From Dethiobacter alkaliphilus (GTDB lineage: Bacteria; Bacillota; Dethiobacteria; DTU022; UBA8154), in assembly GCA_016841605.1 (NCBI GenBank), contig JAENYV010000001.1, forward strand, positions 86,954-150,953: a stretch of DNA of 64,000 nucleotides. Direction: 5' to 3'. The translations under genes were made by a program, and so were the position numbers. Position 1 is the stretch's first letter. Every line of letters begins with the position of its first letter. Below are positions 34,540-43,259 of the stretch, piece after piece. A model generated the notes under the pieces. The model was not told the origin of the DNA and did not search any database. It worked only from the letters and a program-made list of their open reading frames with translations.

Positions 34540-34602
34540 TTTTCAAATAAAATTCTTATTATCTTAAATAATCAGATTGTCGGAGCAGTAGCTATTTTTC
34601 AG
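34540..34602 (+). pseudogene. Decayed fragment of sigma-54 activator PAS region
   Basis: Closely matches about 23636-23699 of the second activator gene (ATTATCTTAAATAATC, then GTCGG-GCAGTAGCT-TTTTTCAG). Together with the two preceding fragments it is a collapsed copy of the nitroreductase-terminator-activator region. Confidence 0.8.
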
Positions 34603-35170
34603 CAGGGGAAGACCAACCCCAGCCAATAAAATGTTTTCCGTCCCAATTCTTTTGGCGGCCGAGTGATAATTGGAATAATTCGGTTTGCCAATAGCTTGAT
34701 ACGGAAGAAAAGCCTCCTTCCTCCTGTTCCTCTTCCTCAAATGCTCCCAGCCTTTCTGTATAAAAATCCTGCAAATATTTATACAGTTCCCCGGCCGTAT
34801 CTTCATCCTCAGTAGATATAACAAAATAAAAACTATAAAGCATATTTTGGTCAAAATTAAATTCCAATTCTGCGCGGTGGCCCAGTACTTCTATTTCTAC
34901 TACGGCTTCCCTAAGCCCGCTCTCCCCCAGGCTCTCAAGATCGCCTTCCGGATGGAGCGGCCCCATTCCGGGAAACTGCTCTTTTACGTCCTGGTATGTT
35001 AAACCAAAGGATAAATCATCGCCGAGGAGCAGTAACTCCTCTTCAGCGTTTTGTTGCGCAGTTTCTTCCGGTTCTCCTTCTTCCCCCTGAGCCTCGGTTC
35101 CGTTATTTATACAACCAAAGAGGAAAACACTTAGCGATAAAATAAGGGCAAATAAGAATGTTTTTTTCAT
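34592..35170 (-). CDS. Hypothetical lipoprotein, 3' end altered by rearrangement
   Basis: A 192-residue secreted lipoprotein: signal peptide MKKTFLFALILSLSVFLFGC with the lipobox cysteine at residue 20, an acidic linker (GEEGEPEETAQQNAEEE), then a globular domain with no family I recognise (LTYQDVKEQFPGMGPL, LEFNFDQNMLYSFYF). The last three codons and stop lie inside the duplicated activator fragment, so the original C-terminus was probably cut off or replaced when that segment arrived. It is transcribed toward the TRAP genes. Confidence 0.75.
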   Translation of the reverse strand: MKKTFLFALILSLSVFLFGCINNGTEAQGEEGEPEETAQQNAEEELLLLGDDLSFGLTYQDVKEQFPGMGPLHPEGDLESLGESGLREAVVEIEVLGHRAELEFNFDQNMLYSFYFVISTEDEDTAGELYKYLQDFYTERLGAFEEEEQEEGGFSSVSSYWQTELFQLSLGRQKNWDGKHFIGWGWSSPAEK

Positions 35171-35272
35171 CTATTCGTCTCCCGTTTCTTTTTTGATTTT
35201 TAGACGTAATCAGTCTCTTGGGGGTTCCGAATTATTATTTTTACATCATTTTTACAGAAATAAGCATCATCA

Positions 35273-37033
35273 TTAGACTTGAGTAGTATTGGGGGGATTA
35301 GGCATTTCGTCCATTAATGGATTGTAATGGACATGGAGCAGTGACTTTATCTTATTTTTCTTCAAAAGGTCGGCGTAGAGAGCTTCTAATATAGGGTTTT
35401 CCTCAGATCTTTTGACCTGGGACAATTTATCCGCCTTATACAATCCGGTGGAGCGGTTTTGTTTAACGTGTTTGGGAGCAAACGGCTGTCCTGCGCCGCC
35501 GATACAGCCGCCGGGACAGGCCATAGCTTCAATAAAATCATAATGGACCTTGTTGGCTTTTATCTGTTTTATAATTTCGTCCACATTCTTTAGCCCGTTC
35601 ACTATGGCAATTTTTACTGTTTCATCCCCAATTTTAATTTCGGCTTCCTTTGCTCCTTCAAGGCCTCTTATACCCGTATAGGCAATTTCCGTCATCGCTT
35701 CTTTGCTTTTATCCTCTAATACCCGGCGTATAACCGCTTCCGTCACACCGCCCGTCACGCCGAAAAGAACTCCCGCCCCACTATGCATCCCAAAGGGCAT
35801 ATCAGGTGCTTCCGGCTCTAAATCGTCAAAGACGATCCCTGCTTCCTTAAACATTTTGACAAGCTCCTGGGTGGTGATGACATAATCAACATCGGGTATA
35901 CCGGCATGTTGGAACTCATCCCGTGCGGCTTCAAATTTTTTGGCGGTACAGGGCATCACCGCAATACTTACCATTGTCCTCTTTTCCACAGCTTTCATGC
36001 TTTCCGCGTGCTCTTTAAGTATGGCTCCGAGCATCTGCATGGGAGATTTGCATGACGAAACCGCATCTTTAAATTCCGGATATTTTTTCTCCATGTAGCA
36101 TATCCATGCCGGACAGCAGGAGGTAAACATCGGGATATTCGCCTTTTTATAAATCCTGCGCTGTAGCTCCGCAGATTCTTCCAAGACTGTTAAATCAGCT
36201 GCCAGAGAAGTGTCATAAATTTCGTCAAAACCAAGTATCCGCAGCCCTGCCACGATTTTTCCCATGACGTTTTCGCCGGAAACAACACCAAATTCCTCGC
36301 CAAACGCTACGCGAACGGCCGGCGCTACTTGAACCACAACCCGTTTAGTTTCGTCATAAATTGCCCTCCAGACAGCTGCGGTGTCGTCTTTTACTGTAAT
36401 GGCTCCAGTGGGGCAGACAGCAGCGCATTGACCGCAGTGGACACACGATGTTCCGCTGATCGGTTCGTCGAAAGCGGTACTGACTTTCATCATAGAACCT
36501 CTTCCTTTGAAATCTATGGCTCCGACATTTTGAACTTCTGAACACATGCGCACGCAATCACCGCATAGGATACACTTATTGGGGTTGCGGACAATGGATA
36601 AGCTGGAATTATCAATTGGATCTTTATGTTTGACGAAATCGCCTCCATTAAAACGGATTGTGGTGATGCCAAAGCGCAAGGCAAGTTCCTGCAAGCGGCA
36701 CTTGCCGCTTTTTGAGCAGGTGGTGCAGTCACGGGAATGGGAGGACAAGAGCAATTCCAAGATCATTTTTCTGTGTTTTTGCAGCCTGGGTGTGTTTGTT
36801 TTTATCTTCATACCATCCTGCGGAGGAGTATGGCAGGATGCTTTAATGTCTCCCCACTCATTTTCCACTACACACATTCGACAGGCACCGTACACGGAAA
36901 GCTCGGAATAGTAACAAAATGTGGGAAGCTCAATACCTGCTTTACGAACAACTTCCAGGATATTTTTCTCTTCGGTGAACTCCACCCTGTGCCCATCCAC
37001 CCACATGTATTTTTTTTGGGTTGCAGCTTTCAT
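35273..37033 (-). CDS. hydA: [FeFe] hydrogenase catalytic subunit, NADH/ferredoxin-dependent type
   Basis: A 586-residue group A [FeFe] hydrogenase. Order: plant-type [2Fe-2S] domain (CYYSELSVYGACRMC), His-cluster (HSRDCTTCSKSGKC), two [4Fe-4S] clusters (CILCGDCVRMC, CVHCGQCAAVCP), then the H-cluster signatures TSCCPAW, MPCTAKKFE and MACPGGCIGGAG, and a C-terminal small-subunit-like domain. With hydB and hydC it forms the trimeric enzyme that in relatives couples NADH and reduced ferredoxin oxidation to H2 formation. I chose ATG 37033, which has GGAGGA and follows hydB by 4 bases; a 26-residue longer reading starts inside hydB. Confidence 0.95.
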   Translation of the reverse strand: MKAATQKKYMWVDGHRVEFTEEKNILEVVRKAGIELPTFCYYSELSVYGACRMCVVENEWGDIKASCHTPPQDGMKIKTNTPRLQKHRKMILELLLSSHSRDCTTCSKSGKCRLQELALRFGITTIRFNGGDFVKHKDPIDNSSLSIVRNPNKCILCGDCVRMCSEVQNVGAIDFKGRGSMMKVSTAFDEPISGTSCVHCGQCAAVCPTGAITVKDDTAAVWRAIYDETKRVVVQVAPAVRVAFGEEFGVVSGENVMGKIVAGLRILGFDEIYDTSLAADLTVLEESAELQRRIYKKANIPMFTSCCPAWICYMEKKYPEFKDAVSSCKSPMQMLGAILKEHAESMKAVEKRTMVSIAVMPCTAKKFEAARDEFQHAGIPDVDYVITTQELVKMFKEAGIVFDDLEPEAPDMPFGMHSGAGVLFGVTGGVTEAVIRRVLEDKSKEAMTEIAYTGIRGLEGAKEAEIKIGDETVKIAIVNGLKNVDEIIKQIKANKVHYDFIEAMACPGGCIGGAGQPFAPKHVKQNRSTGLYKADKLSQVKRSEENPILEALYADLLKKNKIKSLLHVHYNPLMDEMPNPPNTTQV

Positions 37034-37037
37034 TTTA

Positions 37038-38918
37038 TCATTCCTCCAAAATAGCGTTAAATTTGCATGTGGAAATACAAGCTTCGCATTTAATACACTT
37101 TGTACCGTCAATGGTAAAAGCTTTTTTTATTTCTCCGCTGATGGCCCCAACAGGACAGATCTGTGAACACTTTCCGCAACCGCGGCAGAGCGAGGCATCG
37201 ATAGAAATACTTTTTAGGGCCTGACAAATTTTGGCAGGGCATTTTTTGTCGTATACATGAGCAATGTATTCATCTCTGAAGTACTTGATCGTACTCACAA
37301 CCGGGGATCCTGCTGTTTTGCCGAGCCCGCAGAGGGAAGTTGCGGAAATAGTATCTTCCAGATCAAGCAGAATATCGATATCCTCCGGTTCGCCTTTACC
37401 CGATACAATACGCTCAAGAATATTAAGCATTGCCCTGGTTCCCTCACGGCAGGGAACACATTTTCCGCATGATTCTTTCTGGGTAAAGTTCATGAAGAAG
37501 CGTGCAACCTCCACCATACAGGTGGTTTCATCCAAGACCACAAGGCCTCCGGAACCCATTATTGCTCCAACTTTTTTTATTGAATCAAAATCAATGGGCA
37601 AATCTAAATACTCGTCAGTCAAACATCCCCCTGAAGGCCCGCCGATTTGTACAGCCTTAAAAGCTTTGTCATCTTTTACGCCGCCGCCGATCTCAAAAAC
37701 AATCTCTCTTAAGGTGGTGCCCATGGGGACTTCAATCAGTCCGGTGCTTTTAACATTACCGGTCAAAGAGAATACTTTAGTCCCGGGACTGTTAGCAGTG
37801 CCGATTTTGCGATATTCAGCTGCGGAGATATTAATTATTATGGGAACGTTGGCAAATGTTTCCACATTATTCAGGACAGTCGGTTTGGCAAACAATCCCT
37901 GTTCAACTGTCCGGGGCGGCTTTACACGCGGCATTCCCCTGTTTCCCTCAATTGAAGCGGTCAGGGCGCTGCCCTCGCCGCAAACAAATGCGCCGGCACC
38001 TTGATTAATTTTAATTGTAAAGGAAAAATCCGTGCCGAGAATGTGATGCCCCAGCAATCCATATTTTTCAGCCTGTTCAATGGCAATTTTTAGCCTTTTT
38101 ACCGCTAACGGGTATTCAGCGCGAACATAAATATATCCGTTTTGCGCGCCGGTTGCGATGCCGGCGATTATCATACCCTCGAGCATTCTGTGAGGGTCGC
38201 CTTCCATGATGCTTCTGTCCATAAAAGCACCCGGATCTCCTTCGTCGCCGTTGCAGATGACATACTTAATTGTTTCCTTATGCCGTTTTACCTGCTCCCA
38301 TTTTTGGCCGGCCGGGTATCCTCCTCCTCCCCGTCCACGTAATCCGGCCTCAGAAATTTCCCGGCAGATATCATCCGGAGAAAGATCAAAGAGTGCTGTT
38401 TCCAGAGCTTTATAACCGTCGTTTGCAATATACTCTTCAATGGATTCCGCATCAGTATGTCCGCAATGAGAACGGACAAGACGTGTTTGTTTTTTATAAA
38501 AGGGGATCTCCTCCTGTGTTGGATAGATAACACCGTCTTGTTGAAAAAGTAACCTTTTTACCGGTTTATCTCCGATAATGCTTGTTTCCAGAATCTCTTC
38601 GCAATCCTCAAGCTTCACTTTGAGAAACAGCCAGCCGGCAGGTTCGATGCGCACGAGAGGTCCCATTTCACAAAAACCATGACAACCGCTTTTTTTCAAC
38701 CCGATGCTTTCTCCCTCAAGCCCGTGGCCCAGCTCAAATGAACAATTAACGCCGCGTTCAGCACAAAGGGCTTTCAACCTGTCGAATATTTCGAGGGAAC
38801 CTCCGGCAACACAGCCGGTCTCTGCACAAACAAGCACTTTCTTTTTTTGACGGGATAAATGCTCGGCAAAGGTGCGTCTGGCTTCTATCAAATCTTCTTT
38901 GCAAGTGAATCTATTCAC
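37038..38918 (-). CDS. hydB: NADH-binding hydrogenase subunit (NuoF-like)
   Basis: A 626-residue flavoprotein. Domains: thioredoxin-like [2Fe-2S] (about 30-120), NuoF core with FMN/NADH sites (GLRGRGGGGYPAGQKW, CNGDEGDPGAFMDR), SLBB, the NuoF [4Fe-4S] motif ESCGKCVPCREGTR, and a C-terminal two-cluster ferredoxin (CRGCGKCSQICP, CIKCEACISTC). It is the NADH site and proposed bifurcation site in trimeric hydrogenases. GTG start with AGGAGG; it overlaps hydC by 8 bases. Confidence 0.95.
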   Translation of the reverse strand: MNRFTCKEDLIEARRTFAEHLSRQKKKVLVCAETGCVAGGSLEIFDRLKALCAERGVNCSFELGHGLEGESIGLKKSGCHGFCEMGPLVRIEPAGWLFLKVKLEDCEEILETSIIGDKPVKRLLFQQDGVIYPTQEEIPFYKKQTRLVRSHCGHTDAESIEEYIANDGYKALETALFDLSPDDICREISEAGLRGRGGGGYPAGQKWEQVKRHKETIKYVICNGDEGDPGAFMDRSIMEGDPHRMLEGMIIAGIATGAQNGYIYVRAEYPLAVKRLKIAIEQAEKYGLLGHHILGTDFSFTIKINQGAGAFVCGEGSALTASIEGNRGMPRVKPPRTVEQGLFAKPTVLNNVETFANVPIIINISAAEYRKIGTANSPGTKVFSLTGNVKSTGLIEVPMGTTLREIVFEIGGGVKDDKAFKAVQIGGPSGGCLTDEYLDLPIDFDSIKKVGAIMGSGGLVVLDETTCMVEVARFFMNFTQKESCGKCVPCREGTRAMLNILERIVSGKGEPEDIDILLDLEDTISATSLCGLGKTAGSPVVSTIKYFRDEYIAHVYDKKCPAKICQALKSISIDASLCRGCGKCSQICPVGAISGEIKKAFTIDGTKCIKCEACISTCKFNAILEE

Positions 38919-39408
38919 GAATTTTGGCCTCCTTTTTGGCCTCCGTTTTGATTTCCTCCAAATATGTGCGCACTTTTTCGGGCGTCATCGCTGCATTTAC
39001 TTCATCATTAATTGAAATCACAGGGGCAAGCCCGCAGGCCCCGAGGCAGGAAACGGTTTCCACCGTGAAAAGCATATCGTCGGTCGTTTTTTTATCTTCG
39101 CTCAGTGCGAGATTTTCCCTCAGTGCATTTAGTATGGGGATGGATTTTCGTACATGACAGGCGGTACCATCACAAACCCGTATAACATATTTTCCTTTCG
39201 GCTCCAAAGAAAAATTTTCATAAAAGGTTGCTACACTGTAAATTTTGGCCGGACTGATATCCAGTTTTTTGGCAATGTATTCAAGGGCTTGTCTCGGTAA
39301 ATAACTGTATTCATGTTGGACTTTCTGCATAATGGCAATCAACGCGGTTTTCTCATAATTACAGGATAAAAGAATTTGTTCCAGTGTTTCTTTTTTTTGT
39401 TTTTCCAT
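38911..39408 (-). CDS. hydC: Hydrogenase NuoE-like [2Fe-2S] subunit
   Basis: A 165-residue thioredoxin-fold [2Fe-2S] protein. Ligands are CDGTAC (about residue 90) and CLGACGLAP (about 130). It transfers electrons between the NuoF-like subunit and the catalytic subunit. Strong ribosome site (AGGAGG). First of the three hydrogenase genes; 64 bases separate it from the phosphatase gene, so it may share the rex-led transcript or have its own promoter. Confidence 0.94.
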   Translation of the reverse strand: MEKQKKETLEQILLSCNYEKTALIAIMQKVQHEYSYLPRQALEYIAKKLDISPAKIYSVATFYENFSLEPKGKYVIRVCDGTACHVRKSIPILNALRENLALSEDKKTTDDMLFTVETVSCLGACGLAPVISINDEVNAAMTPEKVRTYLEEIKTEAKKEAKIRE

Positions 39409-39472
39409 TATACGATACCTCCTTGATTTTTTTACTGCAACGTCGACGTAAACAGCTTTTTATGGTTAATTG

Positions 39473-40645
39473 TTAAAAAAATATGACTTTTATCCTCTTT
39501 CCCATTTTTTTCAGGTATTCGATAAGTTCATTAACGATAGTAACTTTTATGCTTAAGTTTTTAGGTAAATCCGGATTTTGGTGGGCCGGATTAAGGGCTG
39601 TTCCAACATAAAAATTAATATCTGTGGCTTCTTCAAAGAGAAGCTTTGAAACTAAGGAAGCACCATCTTTTTTCCAACCCCATTCAGCATAATATTCATT
39701 ATTTTGTAAATAGCTTTGTGCATACTGAAGTACTCTGTTCATGGTGATAACACCTTCTGTTACAAGATCTACTCCTTCAATTTCTGCGGTTGGAGGAATT
39801 TCAGAATCAATATATTTAATCTGTGTATTAAGATCTTTGCCCAGGTATTCCGCGGCAAGATGAGATGTAGTTCCTCCGCAAACAATGCGTTTACCCTCAT
39901 TCGAAAAAAACATGGACATCATTTTTCTTACGTCTCCTGGGTCGGCAGGTGGGCCTATTATCAAATTTATTTGCTGTTTTTGCCTTATTTTGATAGCACC
40001 TATGGTAGTGTCATCGCCGGGTATCCCTTCATATAAGCTGTTACATTTCTCAAGTAAAAGTGAGGAAATGGTTTTAGCGTCGTAGCTGCTTTTATATAAC
40101 TGTTCCATATATGAAATGATGTTTTCACGTCGCCAGTCATAATTTAATGCCCTGCCGGCTCCGGCATAAACAGCTCCATCGCTCATCAAAATAAAAAGAT
40201 CATTTAATTGCAATTTCAAATTTGATCGAAAAATAACTTTTTCACCGATCCTCATACCGGTTTTTGCGTAATCGTAATTTTTTCCGTTCCGCAACAGAAT
40301 AACATGGGGATTATCATATTGAATAATTTCGGCTTCTTTATTATCAACAACTCGAATAATAGTAAATGTTGAATACGCAATTCCTCTTTTTTCACAAACA
40401 GGCAATGTTGACGCTATGGTTGAAACACATTCCTTGATGCTCATTGAATTTGCCATCATAGTGGAGATAATTTTTGATGTGAGGATGGAAAGAATACTGG
40501 CTTTTACGCCGCTTCCAAGCCCATCGGCAAGGACCATAATAAGAGAATCTTCGTTTTGCTTGACTATTTCTACATGATCACCGCAAAGCTGTTCCCCATA
40601 TTTATTCAGGCTACAAAAACCGATATCCGTAAATAAATTATTCAT
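39473..40645 (-). CDS. SpoIIE-type PP2C serine phosphatase
   Basis: A 390-residue protein with an N-terminal SpoIIE/PP2C phosphatase domain: metal-site LADGLGSGVKAS (about residues 40-51), LMSDGAVYAG and PGDDTTIGAI. The C-terminal 170 residues are of unknown function (IIGPPADPGDVRKMMSMFF...). It overlaps the sensory hydrogenase gene by 8 bases. Group C [FeFe] hydrogenases are known to sit next to Ser/Thr phosphatase or kinase genes, so it likely carries the hydrogenase's output signal. The substrate protein is unknown. Confidence 0.88.
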   Translation of the reverse strand: MNNLFTDIGFCSLNKYGEQLCGDHVEIVKQNEDSLIMVLADGLGSGVKASILSILTSKIISTMMANSMSIKECVSTIASTLPVCEKRGIAYSTFTIIRVVDNKEAEIIQYDNPHVILLRNGKNYDYAKTGMRIGEKVIFRSNLKLQLNDLFILMSDGAVYAGAGRALNYDWRRENIISYMEQLYKSSYDAKTISSLLLEKCNSLYEGIPGDDTTIGAIKIRQKQQINLIIGPPADPGDVRKMMSMFFSNEGKRIVCGGTTSHLAAEYLGKDLNTQIKYIDSEIPPTAEIEGVDLVTEGVITMNRVLQYAQSYLQNNEYYAEWGWKKDGASLVSKLLFEEATDINFYVGTALNPAHQNPDLPKNLSIKVTIVNELIEYLKKMGKRIKVIFF

Positions 40646-42314
40646 TGATAATAGTCCCCTTTAATTTGGTTAAGGCAATTTGGGTTTCAGCGGCTGTTTC
40701 TCCAAGCAGAGAGGCAATTTCCTGAACAACTCTCATTTGCTTTTCGAGAACCTTATCGGTTGTTTCTATAGTGTTCCTGGTAATACTTTCCTTTTTGGAG
40801 CGTTGTATTTCTTCCTCTGTTATATCACGCATAATGATTATAACAATACGATAATTTTTATCGAATAAGACTATCTCGTCTATATATTTTTGGTATTCGG
40901 CAAGAAAAATTCTTTTATTATATATATTTTGTTCTGTGTCGATAACCGAAACGTAATCTGCGGGGTTAAGGATACGAACAACAGGTAATCCGAGAACATC
41001 ATCAGCCTTCGTAATATTTAAAATGCGGCAAGCGGATGTATTGATTTGCTGAACTTCAAGTGCTTCATTTAATACCATAATGCCATTGGGCGAATTGTTA
41101 ATTATATTGTCGGAAAAAGATTCCGCTTTTTCTTTCAGGTAAGGCAGACACATCGTTAGATCAGCCTTGCCCAGAAAAACGGCTATGGCTTTGTCCCGGC
41201 AAGTATTGTAGCCGCAAGTGCCGCAATTTAATTCCTGTTCGGGTGTCATTTTCCCCATCTTTTTTAAAATTTCTTCGATGTCTTTGTTTCCCGGCATTTG
41301 TCTGTGGAGCCCGATAAAAGGAATTTTCTTTTTCAACTCAGCTTTATTTAGGGTGGAAAGAGAGAAGTCTTTTGGGCCTGCATAATTGTTTACTGCAAGA
41401 AAATCCCGAATGGGTGCTCTGTGTTTTTTATCCATAGCAGGTCCGCCGATACAGCTTCCTGTACAGGCAGACATCTCAATAAAACACTTTGATATGTTTC
41501 CCGCGATAACATCCTGAATTGTCTGAATACAGTTATCAATACCGTCTATGCTAATATACGCGTAATCCTCTTTGTCGCAATTCATGGAACGCAGGATACC
41601 TCCAGCAGTCGGGAATAGTCTTGCACGCCCTTTTTCTGCGGTACCGCTAACCTTTTCAAAGGTTACTTCTTCCTCCGTAAGCCACTTTGACAAATCGTCA
41701 AAAGTCAGGACACAATCAACAATGCCTTCATATTGTTCCGCTTCTTCTTTCTTGGAAATACAAGGGCCGATAAAGACAGTATAAGCATCGGGATGCTCTT
41801 TTTTTATTTTCAGACAATGTGCCAGCATAGGGGAGACGACATGGGCAAGATAAGCCAAAGCGTCGGGGAAATATTTCTGAATCAGTGTATTTACCGAATG
41901 GCAACAAGATGAGATGATGACATCCTGACTGTTCTCCCTGATCATCTCCTCATAGCGCTGCTTGACAATAGTAGCACCGAGAGCGGTTTCACCGGCAGCA
42001 AAAAAGCCGAGTTTTTTCAATGCCTTTTCCATGGTCTCAATATTTATATCTTCGTAATTTGCCACGAAGGAAGGTGCGATACTGGCATAAACAGGACGTT
42101 TCGAGGCGATCATTTCTTTGACGATACCAACATCATTGCGGATATTTTTGGCGTTTTGCGGGCAAACAACAAAACAAATGCCGCATAAAATACATTCATC
42201 TTCAACAATGTGTGCTTTATTATCTGAAAAACGAATTGATTTTACAGGGCAGTGCCTGATGCATTTGTAGCAATTTTTACAGTTGGATTCATTTCGTTGC
42301 AAAAAATCGCTCAT
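40638..42314 (-). CDS. Putative sensory [FeFe] hydrogenase with PAS domain (group C, HydS-like)
   Basis: A 558-residue protein. It has an N-terminal two-cluster ferredoxin (CKNCYKCIRHCP, CILCGICFVVCP), then an H-cluster domain with altered signatures (SSCCHSV, GPCISKKEE, SACTGSCIGGP) that keep the cluster cysteines. A four-cysteine Fe-S domain follows (CGTCGYNTC...C), then a PAS domain (about 400-500) and a short C-terminal helical tail. There is no NADH or large electron-input module. This architecture is that of group C putative H2 sensors. Rex upstream and a phosphatase downstream fit a signalling role. Confidence 0.88.
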   Translation of the reverse strand: MSDFLQRNESNCKNCYKCIRHCPVKSIRFSDNKAHIVEDECILCGICFVVCPQNAKNIRNDVGIVKEMIASKRPVYASIAPSFVANYEDINIETMEKALKKLGFFAAGETALGATIVKQRYEEMIRENSQDVIISSCCHSVNTLIQKYFPDALAYLAHVVSPMLAHCLKIKKEHPDAYTVFIGPCISKKEEAEQYEGIVDCVLTFDDLSKWLTEEEVTFEKVSGTAEKGRARLFPTAGGILRSMNCDKEDYAYISIDGIDNCIQTIQDVIAGNISKCFIEMSACTGSCIGGPAMDKKHRAPIRDFLAVNNYAGPKDFSLSTLNKAELKKKIPFIGLHRQMPGNKDIEEILKKMGKMTPEQELNCGTCGYNTCRDKAIAVFLGKADLTMCLPYLKEKAESFSDNIINNSPNGIMVLNEALEVQQINTSACRILNITKADDVLGLPVVRILNPADYVSVIDTEQNIYNKRIFLAEYQKYIDEIVLFDKNYRIVIIIMRDITEEEIQRSKKESITRNTIETTDKVLEKQMRVVQEIASLLGETAAETQIALTKLKGTIINE

Positions 42315-42348
42315 ATTATCGCATCCTTACTTATTAAGTTTTTTATGT

Positions 42349-43005
42349 TTAAATTTTACGTTGAATCCTTTCTGACAACTGATTAGCAAGAATGGCAAGA
42401 GATGCAGCCATATTTTCATTTTGTAAAATAATGTTGTCCGGAATATGCAAATGCACAGGTGCAAAGTTCCAGATGGCAAGTATGCCGCTATCTATCAATA
42501 GATTACAAATCTTTTGTGCTTTAGCTGCCGGTACGGTAATGATGCCTATACGAAGATTCAATCTTTTGCATACGTCTTTAAGTTTTTCTAATGAAAAGAT
42601 CGGTTTTCCATTAATTGTATTACCAATAAGGTTCTTATCCGTGTCAAAAGCCGCTAAAATATTAAGCCCGTAATCGGAAAATCCGTCATATGAAAGTAAG
42701 GTTTTTCCCAACTTGCCGGCACCCACTAAAATCGCTTCGTTTACATTGTCATAACCTAAAAAAGTACTGATGTCAGATATAAGCTCCTTAATATCATATC
42801 CGGTTTTAGGCCGTCCGCCGGAGCTTATTGAAGCTAAATCCTTTCTTACCTGAACGTGGTTGAGTTTCAGATCAGATGCAATTTTAGTAGCGGAAATATT
42901 AACTAACTCATCCTTTTGTCTTAATTTTAAATAGTTTAAGTAACCGGGTAAGCGCATTAATGTTGGCCTGGAGACTGAGCGAGATACATTTTCCAAATTA
43001 TTCAT
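42349..43005 (-). CDS. rex: Redox-sensing transcriptional repressor Rex
   Basis: A 218-residue repressor that senses the NADH/NAD+ ratio. N-terminal winged helix (ISATKIASDLKLNHVQVRKDLASI, followed by GRPKTGYDI) and a Rossmann domain with VGAGKLGKTLL; ends with a domain-swap helix. It heads the minus-strand hydrogenase operon and is followed 34 bases later by the sensory hydrogenase. It probably derepresses fermentation or hydrogenase genes when NADH is high. Ribosome site AGGAGAG. Confidence 0.95.
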   Translation of the reverse strand: MNNLENVSRSVSRPTLMRLPGYLNYLKLRQKDELVNISATKIASDLKLNHVQVRKDLASISSGGRPKTGYDIKELISDISTFLGYDNVNEAILVGAGKLGKTLLSYDGFSDYGLNILAAFDTDKNLIGNTINGKPIFSLEKLKDVCKRLNLRIGIITVPAAKAQKICNLLIDSGILAIWNFAPVHLHIPDNIILQNENMAASLAILANQLSERIQRKI

Positions 43006-43030
43006 AATATGAACTCTCTCCTAGAAAGTA

Positions 43031-43058
43031 TTATATCGATATTTATTTATCGATATAA
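43031..43058. promoter_or_regulatory. Inverted-repeat operator at rex promoter
   Basis: Perfect 10-bp arms TTATATCGAT/ATCGATATAA with an 8-base spacer, directly at and after the -10 box. It does not match the usual Rex site (TTGTTAA-N4-TTAACAA type), so another regulator, or an unusual Rex site, is possible. Confidence 0.55.
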
Positions 43059-43086
43059 TTTTATCTTTTTAGATGGAGATTGTCAA
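43058..43086 (-). promoter_or_regulatory. Vegetative promoter of rex-hydrogenase operon
   Basis: TTGACA, 17 bases, TAAAAT on the minus strand, 53 bases before the rex start codon. Confidence 0.75.
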
Positions 43087-43165
43087 TACGTTAAAAAAAT
43101 ATTTGGAGTAAGATTGCAGATTAGTTATACTTGTTCTTGAGAAGATAGTAGAGGAGATGAAGAAA

Positions 43166-43217
43166 TACGGCTATTGTGGGATTATAGACATAAAGGCCGC
43201 CTATTCCAATAGCCGTA
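43166..43217. terminator. Stem-loop downstream of nfnB copy 1
   Basis: TACGGCTATTG/CAATAGCCGTA 11-bp arms. A shortened relative of the left flank (GAAATACGGCTA) also precedes copy 2 at about 49946-49957, so the duplication includes remnants of this flank. Confidence 0.45.
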
Positions 43218-43259
43218 GAGAGTTCTTTTAAGTAAATAGATATTTACTCTTATAACTAT

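Noticed and set aside
37264..38004. 246-codon plus-strand reading frame opposite hydB
   Set aside because: It is antisense to a well-supported NuoF-like gene, has no ribosome site and a serine-proline-rich shadow composition.
39409..39472. Rex-like half site TTGTTAA near hydC
   Set aside because: Only half of the palindrome is present, in an A/T-rich stretch at the end of the preceding gene.
43166..43217. Insertion-sequence ends as the cause of the nfn duplication
   Set aside because: No transposase gene or matching terminal inverted repeats bound either copy; the shared flank fragments suggest homologous or illegitimate recombination instead.
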